From positions 58,704 to 122,703 of the forward strand of contig JAEEJY010000037.1 in assembly GCA_016282155.1 (NCBI GenBank): DNA of 64,000 nucleotides, in the 5' to 3' direction. The notes beneath the pieces are model-generated. The model searched no databases. It was given only the letters and a program-made list of their open reading frames with translations, and was not told where the DNA came from. This DNA is from Caryophanales bacterium. GTDB lineage: Bacteria; Bacillota_I; Bacilli_A; RF39; UBA660. Every line of letters begins with the position of its first letter. Position 1 is the stretch's first letter. This document shows, in pieces, positions 34,149 through 42,746 of the stretch. The position numbers were made by a program, and so were the translations under genes.

Positions 34149-35588
34149 ATGCTAATAAAGAATATAAAGAAAAAGGGTTTTACATTAATTGAACTAATTG
34201 CTGTTATTATCATCTTAGGTGTTCTTGCATTCATGGCAATTCCTTCAGTAACAAAACTAATTGAAGATACTAAAATAACTGCATTTGAAAGAAGTATTGA
34301 AAGTATTTCTAAAGCTGTAGATAATGCTATTACGTATGCTGTTATGAATGGTGATTTTACAGAAAAAAGTTATGTTTATGAAAAAGGCGTAAGTAAATCT
34401 GGTGATTTAGATAAATATTTTAAAGGAAAAAGACCTGATGAAGCAATATTTCATATTAATACAAGCGGTAAATATGAATTTGCTATCTATGATAGTTCAA
34501 TAAAAGCTTGTGCAGTTAAACAATATCAAGATTTAGAATTTAGTATTTATCAAAATATAACAAGTAGATTAACTTGTGTTGATCAATTATCGATGAATAT
34601 GTTAGTTAATAGTTCACAAGTTACACAAACTTATAAATCAAGTACATATAAAGATAAAATTACAAGTATTGATTTTGTAGATTACTTAAATGTACCTAAA
34701 AATTCTATAAAATGGGATTTAACTGAGGAACAAAACGGAAGAATTATGGGATGGTTAGTTCCTACAAATAATAATATGTATAAATTGTATATTGGTAGTG
34801 AAGGAACAATATATGCTAATCTTTCATTAGAAAATATGTTTAGTAATATGGGAAATCTTGAAACTATTAATTTTAGTAATTTTAGTAGTATAAATACGAC
34901 TGATATGGGGAATATGTTTGCTAGTGACTATAAACTTCATACAATTCTCTTTACTAATTTTAATACAAGTAATGTTGCTAATATGCATCATATGTTCCAT
35001 AAATGTGAAAGTTTAACAAGTTTAGATGTATCTAAATTTAATACAGGAAATGTTACAAATATGAATTCAATGTTTAGTGAAGCTAGAGGATTAGTATCAT
35101 TAGACTTATCTAATTTTAATACAGCTAGTGTTACAGATATGGCGTGGATGTTTTATGATAACAAAAATCTTACAAGTCTAAATTTATCTAGTTTTAATAC
35201 AAATAACGTTACTGATATGAATCATATGTTTAACAAGGTAAATAAATTAAGAACTTTAAATTTATCAAGTTTTAGAACACCTAAAGTAACTGATATGAGT
35301 TACATGTTCTATGAGTGTACAAATATGAGTAATATAAATGTAAGTCATTTTGATACATCAAAAGTTACTGATATGCGTAGTATGTTCCGTGATATGACTA
35401 CTATTCGTGAGCTTGATATTACAAGTTTTGATACAGCTAAAGTAGAAAACGTTAATGATATGTTTAGAAGTAGTAAGAACTTAAAAACTATTTATGTAAG
35501 CAACAAGTGGAATCTTTCGAAAGTCGGTTTCTTAAATAAAATAACTACTTTTACAGGATGCGGTACTAATAAGGTTACTGTAAGATAG
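34149..35588 (+). CDS. Pseudopilin - DUF285 (BspA-like) repeat surface protein 1
   Basis: 479 aa. KKKGFTLIELIAVIIILGVLAFMAIP is a prepilin-peptidase signal and pilin helix. A middle region contains SGDLDKYFKGKRPDEAIFHINTSG, also present in the next two genes. From about residue 228 there are eight to nine units of about 24 residues with the pattern LxLSxFNTxxVTxMxxMFxxC, the DUF285 repeat of BspA-like and Mycoplasma surface proteins. The protein is probably held in the membrane or a pilus by its N-terminal helix with the repeat solenoid outside, for adhesion or ligand binding. First of three tandem paralogues; no terminator separates it from the second. Confidence 0.87.
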   Translation: MLIKNIKKKGFTLIELIAVIIILGVLAFMAIPSVTKLIEDTKITAFERSIESISKAVDNAITYAVMNGDFTEKSYVYEKGVSKSGDLDKYFKGKRPDEAIFHINTSGKYEFAIYDSSIKACAVKQYQDLEFSIYQNITSRLTCVDQLSMNMLVNSSQVTQTYKSSTYKDKITSIDFVDYLNVPKNSIKWDLTEEQNGRIMGWLVPTNNNMYKLYIGSEGTIYANLSLENMFSNMGNLETINFSNFSSINTTDMGNMFASDYKLHTILFTNFNTSNVANMHHMFHKCESLTSLDVSKFNTGNVTNMNSMFSEARGLVSLDLSNFNTASVTDMAWMFYDNKNLTSLNLSSFNTNNVTDMNHMFNKVNKLRTLNLSSFRTPKVTDMSYMFYECTNMSNINVSHFDTSKVTDMRSMFRDMTTIRELDITSFDTAKVENVNDMFRSSKNLKTIYVSNKWNLSKVGFLNKITTFTGCGTNKVTVR

Positions 35589-35597
35589 GAGATAAAT

Positions 35598-37349
35598 ATG
35601 AGAAAAAAAAGAATTAAAAAAAGAGGGTTTACATTAATAGAAATGCTTGCAACTGTAGTAATATTAGGTGTTATTGGCTTAATAGCAACTCCAGTTGTAA
35701 CAAATATAGTTAATGATGCTAAAGTTGGAGCTTTTAAAAGAAGTGTTGAAGGTATTACTACTGCTATTGATAATAAATATGCTGTTGCGTTACTAGCGGG
35801 TAATGTTGAAGAAACAAGCTATATTTATGCTGACGGTAAATCAACACTAGGTGATTTAGATAAATATTTCAAAGGAAAAAGACCTGATGAAGCAATATTC
35901 CATATAAATACTAACGGGGAAATGGAATATGTTATCTATGATAAAGAACTAAAAGTATGTGCATCTAAATCATTTACATCAGATGATTATAAAGTTACAA
36001 AGGATGTTTTAGATAAAAACAAATGTATTGGTAAGTTATCAATTAATTTACTAACGGATACATGGATTCATGATTTTAAAGGTTTGAAAAAATATGAAGA
36101 TAAAATTATTAGTGCTGATTTTGTAGATCACATGAATATTCCAGAAGGAGCTATAACTTATGATATGTCTTTAGATAAAGACGGCAGTATCATTGGTTGG
36201 TTAGAATCTGTTGGTAATGATCGTTACAAATTATATATAGGTAGTGAAGGAAAAATTTATTCGTCAACTAATTTTTCTCCATTCTTTGATATGCGAGCTC
36301 TAGAAACAGTTAATCTAGAAAATCTTAACACTATTAATGCTACTAATATGTCAGGATTATTTGAATATTGTGTTAAATTAAAAAGAATCTATAATATTCA
36401 AAATTTAGATACAAGAAATGTTACTGATATGGGTTATATGTTTGTTGGATGTGAAAGTTTGGAAGAATTAGATGTTAGCCATTTTGATACTTCTAATGTT
36501 GAAACAATGTATGTTATGTTTGACGACTTAAAGAAAGTACCTGTATTAGATGTTAGCCACTTTAACACATCGAAAGTTACTAATATGTACGGAATGTTTA
36601 GTGATTGTAATTCGGTAAAAGTATTAGATGTAAGCCATTTTGATACTTCAAAAGTAACCGATATGGCGCGCATGTTTCACGGTTGTAATTCAGTTACTAA
36701 TCTCGATTTAAGTAATTTTAATACATCAAAAGTTACCACTATGAATTATATGTTCTGGGAATGTAGCTCTTTATCAAATCTAAATATAAGTAGTTTTGAT
36801 ACAAGAAATGTTACAGATTTTCAAGGAACATTTGCCCGTTTAAGTGGATTGACAAGCGAATTAAATCTTTCTACTTTAAATACTTCCAAAGCTACTAATA
36901 TGCTAAATATGTTTGCAGATTATCCATTAGCAAGTTTAGATTTATCTAACTTTGATACAAGCAAAGTTACTACAATGGATGGTATGTTCTCACAATCTGA
37001 AAATTTAACAAGTTTAGATTTAAGCAATTTCAATACAAGTAATGTTAATGATATGTATGGTATGTTCTTTGGATTACATGCTTTACGAAGTATAAATTTA
37101 AGTAGTTTTAATACTTCGAAAGTTACTAATATGAAGTGGATGTTTAATCAATGCTCTAATTTAACAGAATTAGATATTTCAAGCTTTAATATAGGTAAAG
37201 TTACTGATATGGAAGAAATATTTGCTTCAACTCCTAAATTAAATGTTGTTTATGTTAATAGTAACTGGGATACAAGCAATGTTAAGAATAAAAAAGATAT
37301 GTTCTCAGCATCTAAAATAAATCATGTAACAGTTAAAAGCACTAATTAG
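35598..37349 (+). CDS. Pseudopilin - DUF285 (BspA-like) repeat surface protein 2
   Basis: 583 aa. KKRGFTLIEMLATVVILGVIGLIATP is the prepilin signal. A shared middle region (GDLDKYFKGKRPDEAIFHINTNG, then NKCIGKLSINLLT) is followed by about a dozen DUF285 units such as VLDVSHFNTSKVTNMYGMF. One unit is altered to NVTDFQGTFARLSGL, and the third paralogue has the same change at the same place, so the array is inherited rather than freshly expanded. AGGAG precedes ATG 35598, ten bases after gene 1. A perfect-palindrome terminator follows. Confidence 0.87.
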   Translation: MRKKRIKKRGFTLIEMLATVVILGVIGLIATPVVTNIVNDAKVGAFKRSVEGITTAIDNKYAVALLAGNVEETSYIYADGKSTLGDLDKYFKGKRPDEAIFHINTNGEMEYVIYDKELKVCASKSFTSDDYKVTKDVLDKNKCIGKLSINLLTDTWIHDFKGLKKYEDKIISADFVDHMNIPEGAITYDMSLDKDGSIIGWLESVGNDRYKLYIGSEGKIYSSTNFSPFFDMRALETVNLENLNTINATNMSGLFEYCVKLKRIYNIQNLDTRNVTDMGYMFVGCESLEELDVSHFDTSNVETMYVMFDDLKKVPVLDVSHFNTSKVTNMYGMFSDCNSVKVLDVSHFDTSKVTDMARMFHGCNSVTNLDLSNFNTSKVTTMNYMFWECSSLSNLNISSFDTRNVTDFQGTFARLSGLTSELNLSTLNTSKATNMLNMFADYPLASLDLSNFDTSKVTTMDGMFSQSENLTSLDLSNFNTSNVNDMYGMFFGLHALRSINLSSFNTSKVTNMKWMFNQCSNLTELDISSFNIGKVTDMEEIFASTPKLNVVYVNSNWDTSNVKNKKDMFSASKINHVTVKSTN

Positions 37350-37360
37350 TGCTTTTTTCT
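37335..37360 (+). terminator. Palindromic terminator after DUF285 gene 2
   Basis: AAAAGCACTAA/TTAGTGCTTTT, perfectly self-complementary, then T-tract. Nearly identical to the terminator after gene 3. Confidence 0.8.
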
Positions 37361-37366
37361 TTTATA

Positions 37367-37375
37367 TGTTATAAT
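37367..37375 (+). promoter_or_regulatory. Extended -10 promoter of DUF285 gene 3
   Basis: TGTTATAAT lies directly after the terminator, showing gene 3 is separately transcribed. Confidence 0.7.
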
Positions 37376-37390
37376 GATAAAGGTGATGCT

Positions 37391-39046
37391 ATGAAAAGAG
37401 GATTTACATTAATAGAAATGCTAGCGACAATCGTTATAATAGGAATAATAGCCTTAGTAGCTATTCCTGTAGTAACAAACGCAGTAGAAGATGCAAAAAT
37501 AGGAGTAGCTAAAAGAAATATCGAAAATCTTGAAGATATTATCAATAGAAAAATAGCTATTGATTTATTAAAAGGAAATATTGGTGAAAAAAGTTATGTA
37601 TACTCAGATGGCAAATCCACATCAGGAGACTTAGACAAAGCGTTTAAAGGGAAAAGACCTGATGAAGCTATAATTCATGTTAATGAGGATGGTAAAATTG
37701 AGTATGCCATATATTACGAAGACACAAAGACGTGTGCTTATAAATCTTATGATTCTAATGAGTATACATTCAAAAAAAATATTACTGATAAAAACAAATG
37801 TATTGGTAAGTTATCAATTAATTTACTAACAAATAAACAAATAATTAGTATAGATGGTTTGAAAAATTATACTAATAGCATTGTCAGTGTGGATTTTGTA
37901 GATCACACGAATGTTCCAGAAGGAGTCCAAACTTATGACATATCTTTAAACAAAGACGGCAGTATTATAGGTTGGTTGGAACCAACTGATGATAGCCTTT
38001 ATAAATTATACATCGGTAGCGAGGGAAAAATTTACACTCCTACACACTTTTCTATTTTCTTTGGTATGGAGGCTCTGGAAACAGTTAATTTTAATAATAT
38101 AAATACAATTAATGCAACTTATATGGCAAATTTATTTGGCAACTGTATTAAATTAAAAAATATTTATAATATTAACAATTTAGATACAAGTAATGTTACT
38201 AGAATGGATGGGATGTTTGAGAAGTGTACTGATTTAGTTGATTTAGATTTATCTAATTTTAATACAAGCAACGTTACTAATATGGCTCGTATGTTTCTTA
38301 AATGTTCATCCTTACTCGATTTAGATTTATCTAATTTTGACACGAGTAATGTAACTGATATGGCTTTTATGTTTGGAGATTGTTCTTCTTTAACTAATTT
38401 AAATGTTTCGAGTTTTAATACAGCAAAAGTTACTGATATGAGTTATGCATTTTCTGATTGTAGTTCCTTATCAAACTTAAATATTAGTAATTTTAATACA
38501 AGTAATGTTACTAATTTTAGAGGAACATTCAATGATTTAACAGGGTTAAAAAATAATTTGGATTTATCTAATTTAAATACTTCAAAAGCCACTGATATGT
38601 TATATATGTTTGCTGGCTATCCACTGACAAGTCTAGATGTATCTAATTTTGACACGAGTAACGTTATTACTATGAGTGGTATGTTTGAACTAGCTGAAAA
38701 CTTAATAAGTCTAGATTTATCTAATTTTGATACAAGTAACGTTATTTATATGAGTAGTATGTTCTTTGGAGCACATAATTTATTGTCAGTTAATTTAAGT
38801 AGTTTTAACACATCAAAAGTTACTAGTATGAGGTGGATGTTTAATCAATGCTATAATTTAACAGAACTAAATCTCACTAGTTTTGATATAAGTAAAGTTA
38901 CTGATATGGAATATATGTTTGCTTCTACTTATAAATTAAATGCTGTTTATGTTAACAATAACTGGGATATAAGTAATGTAGAGAAAAAAGATCATATGTT
39001 CTCATTATCTAAAATAGATCATGTAACAGTTAGAAGCACTAATTAG
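37391..39046 (+). CDS. Pseudopilin - DUF285 (BspA-like) repeat surface protein 3
   Basis: 551 aa. MKRGFTLIEMLATIVIIGIIALVAIP is the prepilin signal. The middle region matches gene 2 closely, and a stretch around NKCIGKLSINLLTN is nearly identical in DNA between the two genes (about 36015-36055 and 37793-37832). About twelve DUF285 units follow, including the altered NVTNFRGTFNDLTGL unit. AGGTGAT selects ATG 37391; the ATG at 37349 lies upstream of the promoter. It is probably a duplicate of gene 2. Confidence 0.86.
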   Translation: MKRGFTLIEMLATIVIIGIIALVAIPVVTNAVEDAKIGVAKRNIENLEDIINRKIAIDLLKGNIGEKSYVYSDGKSTSGDLDKAFKGKRPDEAIIHVNEDGKIEYAIYYEDTKTCAYKSYDSNEYTFKKNITDKNKCIGKLSINLLTNKQIISIDGLKNYTNSIVSVDFVDHTNVPEGVQTYDISLNKDGSIIGWLEPTDDSLYKLYIGSEGKIYTPTHFSIFFGMEALETVNFNNINTINATYMANLFGNCIKLKNIYNINNLDTSNVTRMDGMFEKCTDLVDLDLSNFNTSNVTNMARMFLKCSSLLDLDLSNFDTSNVTDMAFMFGDCSSLTNLNVSSFNTAKVTDMSYAFSDCSSLSNLNISNFNTSNVTNFRGTFNDLTGLKNNLDLSNLNTSKATDMLYMFAGYPLTSLDVSNFDTSNVITMSGMFELAENLISLDLSNFDTSNVIYMSSMFFGAHNLLSVNLSSFNTSKVTSMRWMFNQCYNLTELNLTSFDISKVTDMEYMFASTYKLNAVYVNNNWDISNVEKKDHMFSLSKIDHVTVRSTN

Positions 39047-39057
39047 TGCTTTTTTTC
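39033..39057 (+). terminator. Palindromic terminator after DUF285 gene 3
   Basis: AGCACTAA/TTAGTGCT plus flanks and T-tract; a copy of the terminator after gene 2. Confidence 0.8.
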
Positions 39058-39065
39058 TTTTGTTA

Positions 39066-39074
39066 TGCTATAAT
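39066..39074 (+). promoter_or_regulatory. Extended -10 promoter of xerD
   Basis: TGCTATAAT, followed by GGTGAT and ATG 39090. Confidence 0.7.
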
Positions 39075-39089
39075 TGATATGGTGATAAT

Positions 39090-39977
39090 ATGGATAGGGA
39101 CTATGACAAGAATATAACAGATTTCTTATATTATTTACTTGTAGATAAAAAATATAGTCCTAATACGATTGATTCTTATAAGGAAGATTTAAATATTTTA
39201 TGTAACTATCTTCATAAAGATACTTTAAGTATTACAGAAAAAGATATATTAAAATATTTAGATTATCTTGATAAGGAACATATTAAAACTAAGAGTGTTG
39301 CTAGAAAAGTATCAGCTTTTAATTCTTTTTATAAGTTTATGCTTATTGAAAAAAGAATTAAAGAAAATCCTATTAGCAAGATAGAATTACCTAAAATAGA
39401 AAAGACACTTCCTAATGTGCTTTCTATTGATGAAGTAGATAAATTACTAGATATAGAAGTTACTGATGCTTTTAGTAGTCGTAATAAAGCAATGTTAGAA
39501 CTTATGTATGGATCTGGTCTTCGTGTATCAGAACTAGTTAATTTAAGTATTAATGACATTGATTTATTTAATGCGACAGTACGTACTATTGGAAAAGGTT
39601 CGAAAGAAAGAATTATTCCTTTAGGTGATTATGCGATTAATAGCTTAGATATATATCTTAATAGATATCGTGCAAGTATGCTTAAAAAGAATGCTTGTGA
39701 TAAGTTATTTTTAAATAATCACGGTAAGGGTATGACAAGAGTTGGATTCTTTAAAATACTTAAAGCTTTAGCTAAAGAAAAAGGTATTGATAAGGAAATA
39801 TCTCCTCATACACTTAGACATTCATTCGCAACACATTTATTAAATAACGGAGCTGATTTAAGAAGTATTCAAGAAATGCTTGGACACTATAATTTAGCTA
39901 CTACACAAATATATACACATGTCGCTAATGAAAAATTAAAAAGTGATTATGACATGTATCATCCACATAATAAATAG
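39090..39977 (+). CDS. xerD: Tyrosine recombinase XerD
   Basis: 295 aa, the standard Xer length. The catalytic residues are visible: Arg in MYGSGLRVSELVNL, Lys in GKGSKERIIPLG, HTLRHSFATHLL, LGHYNLATTQIYTH with the His and the nucleophile Tyr. The N-terminal SAM-like domain has DKKYSPNTIDSYKEDL. It resolves chromosome dimers at dif together with XerC; a dif-like site lies at 51680-51707. It is followed by deoB as in Bacillus (xerD/ripX-drm), supporting a housekeeping XerD rather than a phage integrase. Confidence 0.93.
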   Translation: MDRDYDKNITDFLYYLLVDKKYSPNTIDSYKEDLNILCNYLHKDTLSITEKDILKYLDYLDKEHIKTKSVARKVSAFNSFYKFMLIEKRIKENPISKIELPKIEKTLPNVLSIDEVDKLLDIEVTDAFSSRNKAMLELMYGSGLRVSELVNLSINDIDLFNATVRTIGKGSKERIIPLGDYAINSLDIYLNRYRASMLKKNACDKLFLNNHGKGMTRVGFFKILKALAKEKGIDKEISPHTLRHSFATHLLNNGADLRSIQEMLGHYNLATTQIYTHVANEKLKSDYDMYHPHNK

Positions 39978-39986
39978 GAGGTAAAT

Positions 39987-41177
39987 ATGGGATTATTTGG
40001 TTTTAAAAAAAATAATAAAAACTTTGAAAGAATTTTTTTAATTGTTATGGATTCTGTAGGATGTGGGGAAGCAAATGACGCTAGTAAATATAACGACGTT
40101 GGAGCATTTACTTTAAAACATGTTATGGAAGCTAAAAAAGAAAATGAATACAAGAATTTTAATAGATTAGGTTTATCTAACTTAGTATATAATTACACTT
40201 ATCCAACTATTGGATACTATACTAAAGCTAATGAAATTAGTAATGGTAAAGATACTTTAACTGGACACTTAGAAATGATGGGTGTAAATACTGTTCATCC
40301 ATATCATACATTTTCTAATGGATTCCCAGACGCATTAATTCATGAACTTGAAAGAAGATGTGGTCGTAAAGTAATTGGTAATAAAGTAGCGTCAGGTACA
40401 GAAATTATTAAGGAATTAGGCGAAGAACACATGAAAACGGGAAGTATAATTGTTTATACATCTGCAGATTCAGTTCTTCAAATAGCTGCTCATGAAAGTG
40501 TTATTTCTGTTGATGAATTATACAAAATATGCAGTATTGCTCGTGAATTAACTTTAAAAGAAGCATATAAAGTAGGTAGAGTAATTGCTAGACCATTTAT
40601 TGGAGAACCTGGTAATTTTACAAGAACAGCTAATCGTAAGGATTTTGCCTTAAATCCTCCAATTCCTACTGTTTTAGATAATTTAAAGAAGAAAAAATAT
40701 ACAGTTTTATCAATTGGTAAAATAGCAGATATCTTTAATGAATGTGGTATTACTGAAAAAATACATATTGAAGATAATACTGATGGTATTAGACAAATAG
40801 TAAGACAAACTCATAATAGTTTTAATGGATTATGTTTTGCTAATTTAAATGATTTTGATTCTAAATATGGACATCGTAGAAATCCAATTGGATACGCTGA
40901 TGCTTTAAAAGAATTAGATGATGCATTACCACATATCATTGCTGGATTAACAGAAAGAGATTTACTTATTATTACAGCAGATCATGGTAATGATCCTACA
41001 TTTACAGGAACAGATCATACAAGAGAAAAGACTCCAATATTTATATATTCTCCAAGATTTAAGAGCCCTAAACGTTTAGAAGAATTTAAAACATTTGCGG
41101 ATATTGGAGCAACAATAGCTGATAACTTTAATGTTAAAGCTCCTTTAGGTACAAGTGTTTTAGATAAACTAAAATAG
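39987..41177 (+). CDS. deoB: Phosphopentomutase
   Basis: 396 aa. ERIFLIVMDSVGCGEANDA starts the alkaline-phosphatase-like fold with its metal-binding Asp; GKDTLTGHLEMMGV holds the phospho-Thr, and LLIITADHGNDPTFTGTDHTREKTPIFIY the second metal cluster. It converts ribose/deoxyribose 1-phosphate to 5-phosphate in nucleoside salvage. AGGAGGTAAAT precedes ATG 39987, ten bases after xerD, so both are one operon. Confidence 0.95.
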   Translation: MGLFGFKKNNKNFERIFLIVMDSVGCGEANDASKYNDVGAFTLKHVMEAKKENEYKNFNRLGLSNLVYNYTYPTIGYYTKANEISNGKDTLTGHLEMMGVNTVHPYHTFSNGFPDALIHELERRCGRKVIGNKVASGTEIIKELGEEHMKTGSIIVYTSADSVLQIAAHESVISVDELYKICSIARELTLKEAYKVGRVIARPFIGEPGNFTRTANRKDFALNPPIPTVLDNLKKKKYTVLSIGKIADIFNECGITEKIHIEDNTDGIRQIVRQTHNSFNGLCFANLNDFDSKYGHRRNPIGYADALKELDDALPHIIAGLTERDLLIITADHGNDPTFTGTDHTREKTPIFIYSPRFKSPKRLEEFKTFADIGATIADNFNVKAPLGTSVLDKLK

Positions 41178-41197
41178 ATGAATAATATCACAATTAG

Positions 41198-41221
41198 AAG
41201 TAGTTATAAACTACTTTTTTT
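41198..41221 (+). terminator. Terminator after deoB
   Basis: Stem AAGTAGTT/AACTACTT with an ATA loop and seven T. Confidence 0.85.
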
Positions 41222-41222
41222 G

Positions 41223-41231
41223 TGTTATAAT
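41223..41231 (+). promoter_or_regulatory. Extended -10 promoter of the 41248 operon
   Basis: TGTTATAAT begins two bases after the terminator T-tract; AGGTGAT precedes ATG 41248. Confidence 0.7.
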
Positions 41232-41247
41232 TTATTTAGGTGATATT

Positions 41248-42441
41248 ATGAAAGTTATAGTTATTGGGGGAGGAGCATCAGGACTTGTTAGTAGTATTAT
41301 AGCTAGTAAGAATAATGATGTAACAATATTAGAAAAGAATAGTTCTTTAGGTAAAAAAATATTAGTTACAGGTAATGGTAAATGTAATTACTTTAATAGT
41401 GATTTTAATACTAGTCATTATACTAATAAATTAGATATTATTAATGATGAAAATATTGATAAAATATATAACTTTTTTGATGAAATAGGTATCGTTAGTC
41501 GTATTAATAACGGATATTATTATCCAATGAGTAATCAAGCTGTTAGTATTGTTTCTTCTTTAGTAACAGAAGTTAATAATCATAATATTAAGGTTGTTTT
41601 AAATACTGTTGTTAATGATATAAGAAAAGAAAATAATAAATTTATAATTAATACTAATAATGGTATATATACTTGTGATAAAGTTATATATGCGGTTGGA
41701 TCTAAAGCAATGTATGATACAGATATAGAAAGTAATAATTACAAAATATTAGAAAATCTAGGACATAAAATAACTCCTTTATATCCAGGACTTTCTAAAT
41801 TAAAGACAAATATTAATTTTAAAGAATTAGCTGGTGTACGTAATGATTCTCTATTATCTTTATATATTGATAATGTTCTAATTAAAGAAGAAGTAGGAGA
41901 ATTATTATTTAACGAAAATGGTTTAAGTGGTATATGTGTCATGCAACTATCTAATTATGCTAATAAAAGTATTAAAGATAGTGAAGTTGTAGTTAAGATT
42001 AATTTCTTAAATAAACTTAATATAAATACTTATGATGAATGTAAAGAATTCTTAACTAAGCGTAATAACAAACTACCAAATAGAACTCTATCTTTATTAT
42101 TTGATACAGTCTTAAATTATAAATTAAGTAATTTTATTATTAAATATAGTAATTTAAAACTTGATAATTATCTTGATAAGTTAGATAATAAGGAACTAGA
42201 TAATTTAATTAATAATCTTATTAATTTTGAAGTAAAAATAACAGGTTGTTCTAATTTTAAAGAATCACAAATTGTAGTAGGAGGAGTTCCTCTTAACGAG
42301 ATTAACTTAAATACTATGGAATCACGTATTGTTGATGGTTTATATATAACAGGAGAAATACTTGATGTAAATGGTGATTGTGGTGGCTATAATTTAGGAT
42401 TTGCCTGGTTATCAGGTATAATTGCAGGTGAAAATATATGA
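41248..42441 (+). CDS. HI0933/BaiN-family NAD(P)/FAD flavoprotein
   Basis: 397 aa. KVIVIGGGASGLVSSIIAS is the FAD-binding fold, and LGKKILVTGNGKCNYFN is the diagnostic HI0933-family motif. GGVPLNEINLNTMESRIVDGLYITGEILDVNGDCGGYNLGFAWLSG is the conserved C-terminal block. The family (YhiN, BaiN) has uncertain physiological reactions. Its TGA stop is the only one in the window, overlaps the next start (ATGA) and is followed at once by in-frame TAG. Confidence 0.87.
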   Translation: MKVIVIGGGASGLVSSIIASKNNDVTILEKNSSLGKKILVTGNGKCNYFNSDFNTSHYTNKLDIINDENIDKIYNFFDEIGIVSRINNGYYYPMSNQAVSIVSSLVTEVNNHNIKVVLNTVVNDIRKENNKFIINTNNGIYTCDKVIYAVGSKAMYDTDIESNNYKILENLGHKITPLYPGLSKLKTNINFKELAGVRNDSLLSLYIDNVLIKEEVGELLFNENGLSGICVMQLSNYANKSIKDSEVVVKINFLNKLNINTYDECKEFLTKRNNKLPNRTLSLLFDTVLNYKLSNFIIKYSNLKLDNYLDKLDNKELDNLINNLINFEVKITGCSNFKESQIVVGGVPLNEINLNTMESRIVDGLYITGEILDVNGDCGGYNLGFAWLSGIIAGENI

Positions 42442-42746
42442 TAGATTTAAGTTTATTTTTTACAGGAATATATCCTCTAATAGGAATTATAAATATAATA
42501 TTAGTAATAATATCGTTCTTTAAGAAAAAGATTCGTATCTTTACTTTAGTATATTCAAGTATTATGCTTGTTGCATCTATTGCTATGTTTATATATGCTA
42601 TTTATTTTATGCGTGGCTGGGATTCAATTGGTGTATTTGTATTTAGTGGAATAGGAATATGTGTTTTCTTTTTAACAACCATTTCTTCTTTACTAATATT
42701 AATCTTAAAAAGGGATAAGAAAAATGTTAAGAATAAGACAAATTAA
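42438..42746 (+). CDS. Small membrane protein (102 aa), uncharacterised
   Basis: Three predicted membrane helices with short basic loops and a Lys-rich tail. No family recognised. It overlaps the upstream flavoprotein by four bases (ATGA) and the downstream flavoprotein by 23 bases, so all three are translated from one message. Confidence 0.65.
   Translation: MIDLSLFFTGIYPLIGIINIILVIISFFKKKIRIFTLVYSSIMLVASIAMFIYAIYFMRGWDSIGVFVFSGIGICVFFLTTISSLLILILKRDKKNVKNKTN

Noticed and set aside
34800..39000. Regular ~72-bp periodicity as a satellite or assembly artefact
   Set aside because: Units are divergent in DNA and match the DUF285 protein repeat; frames are open throughout.
39090..39977. xerD-like gene as a phage or transposon integrase
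   Set aside because: Standard Xer length, xerD-deoB gene order as in Bacillus, no attachment repeats or phage genes around it.
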